59,219 bases of DNA from Rhodospirillales bacterium (GTDB lineage Bacteria; Pseudomonadota; Alphaproteobacteria; Reyranellales; Reyranellaceae): NCBI GenBank assembly GCA_016185145.1, contig JACPOB010000137.1:1-59219 (forward strand). The letters run 5' to 3'. The translations under genes and the position numbers were made by a program. The notes under the pieces are model-generated. The model searched no databases, was not told the origin of the DNA, and saw only the letters and a program-made list of their open reading frames with translations. Every line of letters starts with the position of its first letter. The first letter of the stretch is position 1. Positions 1 through 7,932 of this stretch are shown in pieces.

Positions 1-942
1 TTGGCGGAGAACCCGATCCGGCTCGCCGAAGAGCTCGCCATGATCGACATGATCTCCAAGGGCCGGCTGGTCTCGGGCTTCGTGCGCGGCGGCGGCCAGG
101 AGCAGCTCGCCACCGGCGTCAACCCGGCCTTCAACCGCGAGCGCTTCGAGGAGGCGCACGATCTGATCACGCAGGCCTGGACGAAGACCGGGCCGTTCCG
201 CTTCGAGGGCACGCACTACCAGCATCGCGTCGTCAATCCGTGGGCGGTGCCGTTGCAGAAGCCGTATCCGCGTGTCTGGATCCCGGGCGTGATCAGCAAG
301 GAGACGATCGTGTGGGCCGCGCAACAGCGCTATCCCTACATCGCGCTGAACACCTCGATCGAGCAGACCAAGAAGATCTGGGAGCTCTACGACCAGGTGG
401 CCTTGCAGCAGGGCTATGTCGGCGGCCCGGAGAATCGCGGCTATCTGATCCAGGTCCACATCTCCGACAACGAGGACAAGGCGCGCGACAACGCCAAGCA
501 GTTCCGCTGGATGCAGGGCGAGTTCACCGGCCTCGCCCATCCGGTATGGAGCACGCCGTCGGGCTACGGCTCGCCGACCAACCGCCGCGCCTTCGTCGAG
601 TTCGCGGCCGGCCGCGCCATCAATCCGCGCGGCAACACCAGCTTCGAGCAGCAGGTCGAGGATCTGCGCATCATCTACGGCACGCCCGATCAGGTGGTAG
701 CCAAGCTGAAGCGCATCCTCGAGCAGACCCGGCCGGGCATCCTGGCCCTGTGGGGCAATGACGGTTTCGTCAGCCAGGAGGATTCGCTCACCTGCATCCG
801 GCTGATGGGCCAGGAGGTCTTCCCGGCGATCCGCGAGATCGCCAAGAGCCTCGACCTCAAGAGCCCGTTCGAGGCCGATGCGCCGGTGCACCTGAAGTAC
901 TCGACCGACCTGAAGCCGACCAAGGCGGCGGCAGCGGAGTAG
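1..942 (+). CDS. LLM class flavin-dependent oxidoreductase, 5'-truncated
   Basis: C-terminal 313 residues of a luciferase-like monooxygenase, a TIM-barrel family that uses FMN or F420 to oxidise small organic substrates. The reading frame is open from the first base, and family members usually have about 100 more N-terminal residues, so the TTG at position 1 is probably internal. Visible signs are the family-like stretch with ISKGRLV near residue 20 and a barrel C-terminus containing YGTPDQVVAKL, typical of this group. A second LLM gene follows on the same strand after a repeat-filled gap, and a third lies at 6645. The substrate cannot be inferred. Confidence 0.8.
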   Translation: MAENPIRLAEELAMIDMISKGRLVSGFVRGGGQEQLATGVNPAFNRERFEEAHDLITQAWTKTGPFRFEGTHYQHRVVNPWAVPLQKPYPRVWIPGVISKETIVWAAQQRYPYIALNTSIEQTKKIWELYDQVALQQGYVGGPENRGYLIQVHISDNEDKARDNAKQFRWMQGEFTGLAHPVWSTPSGYGSPTNRRAFVEFAAGRAINPRGNTSFEQQVEDLRIIYGTPDQVVAKLKRILEQTRPGILALWGNDGFVSQEDSLTCIRLMGQEVFPAIREIAKSLDLKSPFEADAPVHLKYSTDLKPTKAAAAE

Positions 943-944
943 TG

Positions 945-1076
945 GAGCGCGGACCTCCAGGTCCGCTCATCGTCTTCTGGACCGCGAGCCTCCGGCTCGC
1001 TCATGAATCATGAGCGGACCTGGAGGTCCCCTCCGGCTCGCTCATGAATCATGAGCGGACCTGGAGGTCCGCGCTC
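945..1076. repeat. Palindromic repeat block with an internal 40-nt tandem duplication
   Basis: The gap between two LLM genes is almost wholly repeat. Positions 945-970 and 1051-1076 are a perfect 26-nt inverted repeat. Positions 990-1029 and 1031-1070 are identical 40-nt direct copies one base apart. The core motif (CCTCCGGCTCGCTCATGA) recurs near 2030, and a relative lies at 5939-5996, so this looks like a dispersed REP-like family. It could act as a transcription terminator or mRNA-stabilising hairpin; that is inference. Confidence 0.85.
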
Positions 1077-1094
1077 CTATGAGGGGGAGGAAAC

Positions 1095-1991
1095 ATGATT
1101 CTGGGGGCATCTCTACCGGTCGGTGACATCGGCACCGGCCCGAGCGTCCTGCGCGACTATGCACAAGCCGCCGAGGGGCTGGGCTACACCTACCTCCTGG
1201 CGCCCGACCACGTGCTGGGCGGCAACCCCAGCGTCGACTACGGCGGCAAGCGAGTCGGCACCACGGCCACGGCCTATCACGATCCCTTCGTGGTCTTCGC
1301 CTTCCTCGCGGGCGTCACGAAGAAGATGGGCTTCGCCTCCGGCGTCGTGATCCTGGCGCAGCGCCAGGCCGCCCTCGTCGCCAAGCAGGCCGCCTGCCTC
1401 GACGCGCTGTGCGAAGGTCGCTTTCGCCTCGGCATCGGCGTCGGCTGGAACGAGATCGAGTTCCAGGGCCTCGGCATGGACTTTCACACGCGCGGCAAGC
1501 GCTCGGCCGAGCAGGTGCGCTTCATGCAGGCGCTGTGGGCCGAGCCGCACGTGAAGTTCAAAGGCGAGTTCCACCAGCTCGACGATGGCGGCATCAACCC
1601 GCGGCCGAAATCGGGCCGGGTGCCGATCTGGTTCGGCGGCCATGCCGAGGCGACCTTCCGGCGCGCGGCCAAGTATGGCGACGGCTTCATGCCGTTGCAG
1701 TATCCGGCGGGCGACGCAGCGTTGAAGGCGTTCGACAAGCTGCGCGGCCTGATCAAGGCGGAGGGCCGCGACCCGGCCTCGGTCGGGTTGGAGGTCTGGG
1801 TCTCGCCCGGCATCGGCACGCCCGACGACTGGCGCAAGGAGTTCACGTTCTGGAAAAAGGCGGGCGTGACCCACGTCACCGCCCACACGACCTACGTCAG
1901 CAACCATCACAAGCGCATCGCCGGCAAGAGCTACGCCGAGCATCTCGATGCCATCACGCGCTATCGGGCGGCGGTGGCGGACCTTCTATAG
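1095..1991 (+). CDS. LLM class (F420- or FMN-dependent) oxidoreductase
   Basis: A complete 298-residue luciferase-like monooxygenase. The start ATG follows a strong ribosome site (GAGGGGGAGG, 5-6 bases away). The N-terminus MILGASLPVGD, the central RFRLGIGVGWNE and the PIWFGGHAEA stretch near residue 180 are typical of the short LLM subgroup that includes F420-dependent enzymes. It is soluble, with no signal peptide. It lies between two palindromic repeat blocks and upstream of a molybdenum hydroxylase, which fits a catabolic or xenobiotic-oxidation neighbourhood. The cofactor (F420 or FMN) cannot be settled from sequence alone. Confidence 0.85.
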   Translation: MILGASLPVGDIGTGPSVLRDYAQAAEGLGYTYLLAPDHVLGGNPSVDYGGKRVGTTATAYHDPFVVFAFLAGVTKKMGFASGVVILAQRQAALVAKQAACLDALCEGRFRLGIGVGWNEIEFQGLGMDFHTRGKRSAEQVRFMQALWAEPHVKFKGEFHQLDDGGINPRPKSGRVPIWFGGHAEATFRRAAKYGDGFMPLQYPAGDAALKAFDKLRGLIKAEGRDPASVGLEVWVSPGIGTPDDWRKEFTFWKKAGVTHVTAHTTYVSNHHKRIAGKSYAEHLDAITRYRAAVADLL

Positions 1992-2106
1992 TCTTGCCGG
2001 AGCCTCGTGATTCTTCTGGACCGTGAGCCTCCGGCTCGCTCATGAATCGCCATGAGCGCGCTGGAAGCGCGCGGTCCGGAAGACGATGAGGCTCCGGCAA
2101 AGACGG
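1992..2106. repeat. Imperfect long inverted repeat, same family as 945-1076
   Basis: Sequence beginning TCTTGCCGGAGCCTC near 1993 is mirrored by GAGGCTCCGGCAAAGA ending near 2104. The inner part carries the same CTTCTGGACCG and CCTCCGGCTCGCTCATGA motifs found near 975-1010. The repeat contains an ATG (2086) in frame with the next gene, which is why the downstream ATG at 2116, with its own ribosome site, is preferred as the start. Confidence 0.75.
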
Positions 2107-2115
2107 GAGGACGGG

Positions 2116-2592
2116 ATGGGCATTGCGTTCACGGTGAACGGTGAACAGCGCACCGTCGAGGCATCGGAGACGGCGACGCTGCTCGACGTCCTGCGCAATC
2201 ATCTCGGCCTGATGGGCACGCGTTACGGCTGCGGCCTGGAGCAGTGCGGCAGCTGCATGGTGCTGGTCGACGGCCAGCCCACCTACGCCTGCACCCGCGA
2301 GGTCGGCACGGTGGCCGATCGCAAGGTCACGACCATCGAGGGGCTGGGCACGCCCGCCAAGCCGCACCCCCTGCAGCAGGCCTTCCTCGACGAGCAGGCC
2401 GGCCAGTGCGGCTACTGCCTGAGCGGCATCGTCATGTCGGCCAAGGCGCTGCTTGACCGCGATCCCGCGCCCAGCCGCGGCGACATCGTCGCCGCCCTCG
2501 ACCGGCATCTCTGTCGCTGCGGCGCGCATCAGCGCATCCTGCGCGCCGTCGAGCGCGCGGCGGCCACCCTGCGCGACGGAGGCCGGGCATGA
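2116..2592 (+). CDS. [2Fe-2S] small subunit of a molybdenum hydroxylase (IorA-like)
   Basis: This 158-residue protein should pass electrons from the molybdenum site through two [2Fe-2S] clusters. The N-terminal plant-ferredoxin-like cluster ligands are in YGCGLEQCGSCMV plus a later Cys in TYACTRE. The C-terminal four-helix cluster ligands are CGYC and CRCG. The length matches small subunits of isoquinoline 1-oxidoreductase and related xanthine-oxidase-family enzymes. ATG 2116 has GGGAGGACGGG just upstream; the in-frame ATG at 2086 lies in a repeat. The stop overlaps the next start (ATGA), so the subunits are probably translationally coupled. Confidence 0.88.
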   Translation: MGIAFTVNGEQRTVEASETATLLDVLRNHLGLMGTRYGCGLEQCGSCMVLVDGQPTYACTREVGTVADRKVTTIEGLGTPAKPHPLQQAFLDEQAGQCGYCLSGIVMSAKALLDRDPAPSRGDIVAALDRHLCRCGAHQRILRAVERAAATLRDGGRA

Positions 2593-4709
2593 ATGCGCGT
2601 CCGCTGCCGGCAAGCCTGGTCGACAATCCACGGCTCGACCGCTGGATCCATTTCCAGCCCGACCGCACGGTGCGCATCGCCACCGGCAAGGTCGAGATGG
2701 GGCAGGGCGTCGTCACCGCCATCGGCCAGATCGCCGCCGAGGAACTCGACCTGCCAATCGATCGCGTCGTCGTGCTCTCGGGCGACACGACCAATGGTCC
2801 GGACGAGCTCTACACGACGTCGTCGCTGTCGGTCGAAGTGTCCGGCGGCTCGGTGCGCCTGGTCTGCGCTGAGGTGCGCGCCAGGGCGCTGGAGCGCGCC
2901 GCGCTGCGCCTCAACTGCAGTCGCGACGACCTCACCGTGGTCGATGGCCGGTTCCTGCAGAACGGCGCCGCGACGGGACAGGATTACTGGACCGTCGCTG
3001 GCGAGATCGACCTGACCCAGGCGGTCACCGGGACAGCGCCAGTGAAGCCGGCGTCGTCGTATCGCGTGGTCGGCAAGAGCGTGCCGCGCTTCGACCTGCC
3101 GGCCAAGCTGAGCGGTGCCGCTTTCGTGCACGACGTGCTGCCCAAGGATGTCCTGCACGCCCGTACGCTGCGCCAGCCCAATCGCGGCGCCACCCTGGTG
3201 TCGCTCGACGAGGCCGCCATCCGGCGGGCTGCGAAGGGTGAGCTGCAGATCGTCCGCGAGGCCAACTTCGTGGCCTTCGTCAGCCCGATCGAGAGCGTCG
3301 CTCAGGCGGCGGCTGCTGCCGCGCCGGCACACGCCAGGTGGGACAATGTCCGCCATCTCGAACCCGTTCATCAGGAGGCGGCCTGGCTGAAGGGCCAGCC
3401 GAGCGACGATCGGCGCATCGGCGCCTGGCCGGCGCCCGCGACGCCACCCAGGCGTCTCGCCCAGATCACGGTCTCGCGGCCCTATATCGCGCACGCATCG
3501 ATGTCGCCGTCGTGTGCGCTCGCCGAGTTCCGCGACGGTCACCTGACGGTGCGTTCGCATGGCCAGGGCATGCATCCCTTGCGGAAGAACCTCGCCGCCG
3601 TGCTCGGCCTGCCGGTCGAGGCGATCACGGCCCAGCATCTGCACGGCGCGGGCTGCTACGGCCACAACGGCGCCGACGATGCCGCGCTCGACGCCGCCCT
3701 GGTCGCCACGCGTATTCCCAATCGCTGGATCCGCCTGCAATGGCGCCGCGAGGAGGAGTTCGGTTTCGAGCCGGTCGGCCCCGCCATGCTGGTGACCCTG
3801 CATGTCGATCTCGATGAGCGCGGCCGTCCCGCCGACTGGACGACGGAGATCTGGAGCCCGACGCACGTCCAGCGGCCCGGCACCGGCAGCGGTTACCTGC
3901 TGGCGTCGGAGGCGCTGGCCGATCCGCCGCCCGAGATCGCGCCGTTCGATCCGTCGGAAGAGCGCGGCGGCGGCGGCACGCGCAATGCCGTGCCGCTCTA
4001 CGACGTGCCGGCGCATCGCATCCTGCACCATCTCGTGGTGCGCCCGCCGGTGCGCACCTCCGCGCTGCGCGGGCTGGGCGCACTGCCCAATGTCTTCGCC
4101 ATCGAATCGCTGATCGACGATCTCGCGATGCGCGCCGGCGAGGATCCCGTCGCCTACAGATTGTCGATCCTGTCCGAGCCGCGGGCGCGACGACTGGTCG
4201 AGCTGGTGGCCGAGCGCGCCGGCTGGGCCTCGCGCGGCGCGTCCGGCACGGGCAAGGGCCTCGGCCTGGCGGTCGCACGCTACAAGAACCGCGCCGCTTA
4301 CGCCGCCGTGGTCGCCGCCGTCACCGCGCAGGAGACGGTGAAGGTCGATCGCGTCTGGTGCGTCGCCGACGCCGGCCTGGTGGTCAACCCCGACGGCGCC
4401 CGCAACCAGCTCGAGGGCGGCATCGTCCAGGCGGTGAGCTGGACGCTCAAGGAACAGGTGAAGCTCGACGCCGAGGGCATCGCTTCGCGCGACTGGGAGA
4501 GCTACCCGATCCTGCGTTTCAGCGAGGTGCCCGAGATGCAGGTCGAGTTCGTCGACAGTGCCGGCAATCCGACTCTGGGTGTCGGGGAGTGCACGGTCGG
4601 CCCGACCGCCGCTGCCATTGGAAATGCTGTGCATCATGCGCTCGGCGTGCGCATTCACGACATGCCGCTCACCCGTGAGCGTATCATGGCGGCGTTGCTG
4701 AAAACCTGA
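2589..4709 (+). CDS. Molybdopterin-binding large subunit of a xanthine dehydrogenase-family enzyme (IorB-like)
   Basis: This 706-residue protein is the catalytic subunit holding the molybdenum-cytosine-dinucleotide cofactor. The GKVEMGQGV motif near residue 36 and the C-terminal GVGECTVGPTAAAIGNAV stretch, which holds the proposed catalytic Glu, are characteristic. Family members hydroxylate N-heterocycles or aldehydes. With the adjacent small subunit it makes an IorAB-type pair; no FAD subunit is encoded beside it, and the protein lacks the cytochrome c domains of NicB-type subunits. No Tat signal is visible, which suggests a cytoplasmic location. The substrate is unknown. Confidence 0.88.
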   Translation: MNARPLPASLVDNPRLDRWIHFQPDRTVRIATGKVEMGQGVVTAIGQIAAEELDLPIDRVVVLSGDTTNGPDELYTTSSLSVEVSGGSVRLVCAEVRARALERAALRLNCSRDDLTVVDGRFLQNGAATGQDYWTVAGEIDLTQAVTGTAPVKPASSYRVVGKSVPRFDLPAKLSGAAFVHDVLPKDVLHARTLRQPNRGATLVSLDEAAIRRAAKGELQIVREANFVAFVSPIESVAQAAAAAAPAHARWDNVRHLEPVHQEAAWLKGQPSDDRRIGAWPAPATPPRRLAQITVSRPYIAHASMSPSCALAEFRDGHLTVRSHGQGMHPLRKNLAAVLGLPVEAITAQHLHGAGCYGHNGADDAALDAALVATRIPNRWIRLQWRREEEFGFEPVGPAMLVTLHVDLDERGRPADWTTEIWSPTHVQRPGTGSGYLLASEALADPPPEIAPFDPSEERGGGGTRNAVPLYDVPAHRILHHLVVRPPVRTSALRGLGALPNVFAIESLIDDLAMRAGEDPVAYRLSILSEPRARRLVELVAERAGWASRGASGTGKGLGLAVARYKNRAAYAAVVAAVTAQETVKVDRVWCVADAGLVVNPDGARNQLEGGIVQAVSWTLKEQVKLDAEGIASRDWESYPILRFSEVPEMQVEFVDSAGNPTLGVGECTVGPTAAAIGNAVHHALGVRIHDMPLTRERIMAALLKT

Positions 4710-4762
4710 CGCGACCCTGCTATCCTGTGGTCGTTCGCCCGAGAGGAACCGGAGCCGCCGCG

Positions 4763-5017
4763 ATGCGTCTGATGGCGTTGATATTTGCCCTGCTCAGCAT
4801 GTCGGCTGTCATCGCCGGGCCAGTGCTGGCACAACAGACGCAGCAGGGGTCGTCCGGATCAAGCTCGCAGTCCACCCAGACACCGCGGCATCCGGGCGAC
4901 TATTGCACGAAGCATTGCCGCGCCAACGAAATCCCGTGCGGCAGCGGATGCATAGGGCCCGGCAGCAAAGACAAATGCGTGGCGAAGAGGACCACCACCT
5001 GTCCGGGCAAGCCCTGA
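4763..5017 (+). CDS. Small secreted cysteine-rich protein
   Basis: An 84-residue protein I do not recognise. The first 23 residues form a clear signal peptide (hydrophobic core, then GPVLAQ, cleavage after ALA-type context), so the mature product should be periplasmic or secreted. The mature part starts with a Gln/Ser-rich linker, followed by a compact tail with six Cys (DYCTKHC, PCGSGC, DKC, TTC) that could form three disulfides. The start at 4763 is chosen over an upstream GTG at 4727 because it gives an intact signal peptide and has GGAG nearby. It converges with the dioxygenase gene. Confidence 0.65.
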   Translation: MRLMALIFALLSMSAVIAGPVLAQQTQQGSSGSSSQSTQTPRHPGDYCTKHCRANEIPCGSGCIGPGSKDKCVAKRTTTCPGKP

Positions 5018-5032
5018 GCTGAGGCCAGGGCC

Positions 5033-5917
5033 TTACGCCGCCGCCTGAACCGCCGTCGGTCCGTCGCCGGCCAGCGTCGTGCGCCGCATGTCGCGCGGTT
5101 CGTTGGCCGGGAAGGGGCGGGCGCGATGCATGGTCTGTCGGTTGTCCCACATCACCAGGTCACCGACCCGCCATTTGTGGGTGTAGACGAACTCGCGCTG
5201 GGTGGCGTGCTCGATCAGGTCGCGCAGGTAGCCGCGCGCCTCGGGCATCGGCCAGCCGACGATGCTGCCGGCGTGCGAGGAGAGATAGAGCGACTTGCGC
5301 CCCGTCACCGGATGGACGCGTACCATGCACTGGCGCACCGGCCGGAAGCGTTCGCGCTCCTCGTCGGTGAAGTCGTAGAAGCCGATGATCTGGCGCGAGT
5401 ACATCTGCGAATGCTCACAGACCATGTTCTCGACCTCGGCCTTGGTCTCGTCGTCCAGCGCATCGTAGGCCGCTCGCATGTCGGCGAACTGGGTGTTGCC
5501 GCCCTTGGACGGAATCGAGATGGCATGCAGCAGAGAATACTTGGCCGGCACGACCTTGAACGAGGAATCGGAGTGCCACAGCCGGTTGCCGATGGCGAAC
5601 AGCCGGCGGCGGTCGTCGCGCTTGAAGGGCGTGTTATCCCTGTCGAGGTTGGAGACGTCGGCGAAGGTCGTCGGCAGGCGGTATTCGTTGGCGGCGCGCA
5701 GGCTGGTGCCGATCGCGTGCTCGATCTCTCCCAGGCTCTGCGTGAAGGCGAGCTGCTGGGCGTCGTCGATCTTCTGGTCGCGGAACACCAGCACGGCGTA
5801 GCGGTCCATGCCGGCATGGATCGCCGCGACTTCGTCCCTGGTGAGCGGACGCCGCATGTCGATGCCGTCGACCTCGCCGGCAAAGCACGGCCCGACCTGG
5901 CGGATGGAGATGGTCAT
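5033..5917 (-). CDS. TauD/TfdA family 2-oxoglutarate/Fe(II) dioxygenase
   Basis: A 294-residue non-heme iron dioxygenase that couples 2-oxoglutarate decarboxylation to substrate hydroxylation. The iron-binding HSD (His115, Asp117) lies in NRLWHSDSSFK. The distal His is in QTMHRARPF near the C-terminus, followed by the Arg (RDMRRTT) that binds 2-oxoglutarate. It resembles 2,4-D/alkylsulfonate-type dioxygenases, but the substrate is not predictable. The start at 5917 follows GAGAGGAGGCTAAC; a longer frame to 5968 exists only because a repeat element happens to be open. The cytoplasmic product probably serves catabolism like its neighbours. Confidence 0.87.
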   Translation of the reverse strand: MTISIRQVGPCFAGEVDGIDMRRPLTRDEVAAIHAGMDRYAVLVFRDQKIDDAQQLAFTQSLGEIEHAIGTSLRAANEYRLPTTFADVSNLDRDNTPFKRDDRRRLFAIGNRLWHSDSSFKVVPAKYSLLHAISIPSKGGNTQFADMRAAYDALDDETKAEVENMVCEHSQMYSRQIIGFYDFTDEERERFRPVRQCMVRVHPVTGRKSLYLSSHAGSIVGWPMPEARGYLRDLIEHATQREFVYTHKWRVGDLVMWDNRQTMHRARPFPANEPRDMRRTTLAGDGPTAVQAAA

Positions 5918-5938
5918 TGTTAGCCTCCTCTCATGCTC

Positions 5939-5996
5939 TGCCGGACCGCGCGCTTCCAGCGCGCTCATGAGGCGCGCGGGAAGCGCGCGGTGCGGG
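5939..5996. repeat. GC-rich imperfect palindrome between convergent-spaced minus-strand genes
   Basis: The arm at about 5941-5964 (CCGGACCGCGCGCTTCC) is mirrored at about 5970-5994 (GGGAAGCGCGCGGTGCGG). A GCTCATGA loop resembles the loops of the repeats at 945-1076 and 1992-2106. It lies between the start of the dioxygenase gene and the end of the NIPSNAP gene, so it could form a terminator-like or processing hairpin. Confidence 0.7.
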
Positions 5997-6010
5997 AGAC
6001 TCGCAAAGAT

Positions 6011-6631
6011 TTACCGCAGCGGCGACCAGCTCGCCGGCACCGCGAACTTGTTCTCCTGCTTGAGCAGGGTCACGCTCTCGTGCCGCGGCGGCGGCCATTG
6101 GCCCGGCTTCATCGCCTGGGCGCGGCGCGTCTCGCGGTCGGCCATGTTCTTGTAGGCCCAGACATGGACCCACTGGTTGAGCGCGCCGATGTCGGTGAAG
6201 CCGGCGAATACCAGCGGCGAGATGGCGGCGCGCGCCTTGATCAGCGGCGTCCAGGCCTCGATGACCTTGGGGATGGCGCCGGGACCGTAGGTATAGGTGC
6301 GGAACTCGTAGATGCTGCCGTGCTCGCCCGGCTCGAAATGCGGCGAGAACGGCGCCGGATGCAGGATCTTGCTCTCCATCTCCAGGATGTAGTCGGAGGT
6401 CTTGGGCGGCCATACGCCGGTCCGGATGGCTTCGGCGCGGACATGGTCGCGCTCGTTCAGATCCTTGTAGGGCCAGACATGGATGATCTGGTTGAGCGTG
6501 CCGACCTCGGTGTGCCAGAAGCCGCCGAAGCGCGACAGCTTGGTACGCGCCGGCATGCCCGCGCCGAACAGCTCCTCCACCTTGGGGATGCTGCCCGGCT
6601 TCATCAGATAGGTCCGCATTTCAAAGATCAT
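6011..6631 (-). CDS. NIPSNAP family protein
   Basis: A 206-residue protein made of two tandem ferredoxin-like NIPSNAP repeats (about residues 1-100 and 105-206). Each begins with an (E)xRTYxxKPG/GPG-type motif (MRTYLMKPGSIPKV, FRTYTYGPGAIPKV) and contains a NQxxHVWxYKDL/N-type motif. The biochemical role of bacterial NIPSNAP proteins is unclear; they often sit beside oxygenases and small-molecule catabolic genes, as here. The start is supported by AAAAGGAGAGACCG upstream. It lies 13 bases after the LLM gene and probably shares its transcript. Confidence 0.85.
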   Translation of the reverse strand: MIFEMRTYLMKPGSIPKVEELFGAGMPARTKLSRFGGFWHTEVGTLNQIIHVWPYKDLNERDHVRAEAIRTGVWPPKTSDYILEMESKILHPAPFSPHFEPGEHGSIYEFRTYTYGPGAIPKVIEAWTPLIKARAAISPLVFAGFTDIGALNQWVHVWAYKNMADRETRRAQAMKPGQWPPPRHESVTLLKQENKFAVPASWSPLR

Positions 6632-6644
6632 CGGTCTCTCCTTT

Positions 6645-7826
6645 TCAATCGGCCGCCGCGGCCCGCGCCGGCCGGAAGGCCGGGATCACTTCCTTGGCGA
6701 AGCGATCGAGCTGCTCGAGCGTGTCGGCGAGGTGCGTGCCGAGCGGCATGGTGCAGATGACGCGCTCGAGGCCGGGATAGCGCTGCTCGACCTTCTTGAG
6801 CTCTTCGATGATGTCGGCCGGCGTGCCGGCCAGGAAGCCGCCCGCCTTCACCGCGTCCTCGATGCGCGGCAGCTTGGTGTTGGGCACCAGGCTTGGATCG
6901 CGCATGGCGGCGATCTGCTGGTCGGTGATGGCGCGCACCAGGCGGAGCTCGCCGAACATCTTCATGTTCTCTTCGTAGAAGTTGGCGGCTTTGCGCATGG
7001 CCGCTTCGCGGCTTTCGGCGATGCAGAACTGGTAGCCGAGCGCAAGCCGCTCGCCGGACTTGAGCTCGATGCCACGGCGCTGATAGGCGGCGCGGAACTC
7101 GGTCATGTGCCGGTCGACGGCGCCGCCTTCGGCCGAGCCGCCGCCGATCACGCCGCTGATGCCGTACTTGGCCATGAAGTCGAAGGCGCGCTGCGAGCCG
7201 CTCTGGATGGGCTGCCAGCATTCGACGGGCCGGCGCAGGGGCCGCGGCACCAGGGTCAGCTCCTTCAGCGTATAGCCGCGATAGGGCACCTCGGGCGGCA
7301 GAGTGTAGTACTTGCCCTTGTGGCTGAAGCGCTCCTCGTTGAAGGACCGGAAGATGATGTCGACGCCTTCCTCGAACAATTCGCGGTTGGCGTCCTGATC
7401 CGTCAGCGGCGAACCGAAGGTCTCGACCTCGCGGGTGTGATAGCCGCGGCCGATGCCGAAGATCACGCGCCCGCCGGTCAGGATGTCGGCCATGGCGTAA
7501 TCTTCCGCCAGCCGGAGCGGGTGCCACATCGGCACGATGTTGAAGCCGCAGCCGATCTTGAGGTTCCGGGTCACGCCGCAAAGATGCGTGGCCATCATCA
7601 GGAGGTTGGGGATGCACTCCGTCCCCTCCGGCTGGAAATGGTGCTCGGCCATCCAGAGGGTGTCATAGCCCAGCCGGTCCATCTGCTTGGCGTAGGCCAC
7701 CGTCTTGTGCATGACGTCGGCCAGTTCCTCGTTGGAATACCACCGGTCGTTGATCGGCTTGCCGAGATAGCCAACATCTTCCAAGTCGACCGAGCCGACA
7801 TACGAACTGTCGAATTTCGTGATCAT
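6645..7826 (-). CDS. LLM class flavin-dependent oxidoreductase
   Basis: A 393-residue luciferase-like monooxygenase of the long subgroup. The ordered landmarks are the N-terminal YAKQMDRLGYDTLWMAEHHF, the central GCGFNIVPMWHPLRLAEDYA, GRVIFGIGRGYHTREVE, and a C-terminal GTPADIIEELKK that closes the barrel. The start at 7826 follows GGGAGGAACAGGCC, a better choice than the longer open frame. It is first in a likely two-gene unit with the NIPSNAP gene. The flavin enzyme probably needs a separate reductase; none is adjacent. The substrate is unknown. Confidence 0.87.
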   Translation of the reverse strand: MITKFDSSYVGSVDLEDVGYLGKPINDRWYSNEELADVMHKTVAYAKQMDRLGYDTLWMAEHHFQPEGTECIPNLLMMATHLCGVTRNLKIGCGFNIVPMWHPLRLAEDYAMADILTGGRVIFGIGRGYHTREVETFGSPLTDQDANRELFEEGVDIIFRSFNEERFSHKGKYYTLPPEVPYRGYTLKELTLVPRPLRRPVECWQPIQSGSQRAFDFMAKYGISGVIGGGSAEGGAVDRHMTEFRAAYQRRGIELKSGERLALGYQFCIAESREAAMRKAANFYEENMKMFGELRLVRAITDQQIAAMRDPSLVPNTKLPRIEDAVKAGGFLAGTPADIIEELKKVEQRYPGLERVICTMPLGTHLADTLEQLDRFAKEVIPAFRPARAAAAD

Positions 7827-7932
7827 GGCCTGTTCCTCCCGGGCCTTTGGTTGCAGGCAGTTCCGCATTTTTTGCACGGGCTGCCAATAAAGAATCGTGC
7901 AAAGCTCCCTTTCCCCGATGGAGGCGAACCCC

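Noticed and set aside
945..1076. CRISPR-like array
   Set aside because: There are only two adjacent direct copies with a one-base spacer and an overall palindrome; this is not repeat-spacer structure.
2529..4658. A 709-codon minus-strand frame opposite the molybdenum hydroxylase
   Set aside because: Its composition is that of an antisense shadow, and the plus strand has clear molybdopterin motifs.
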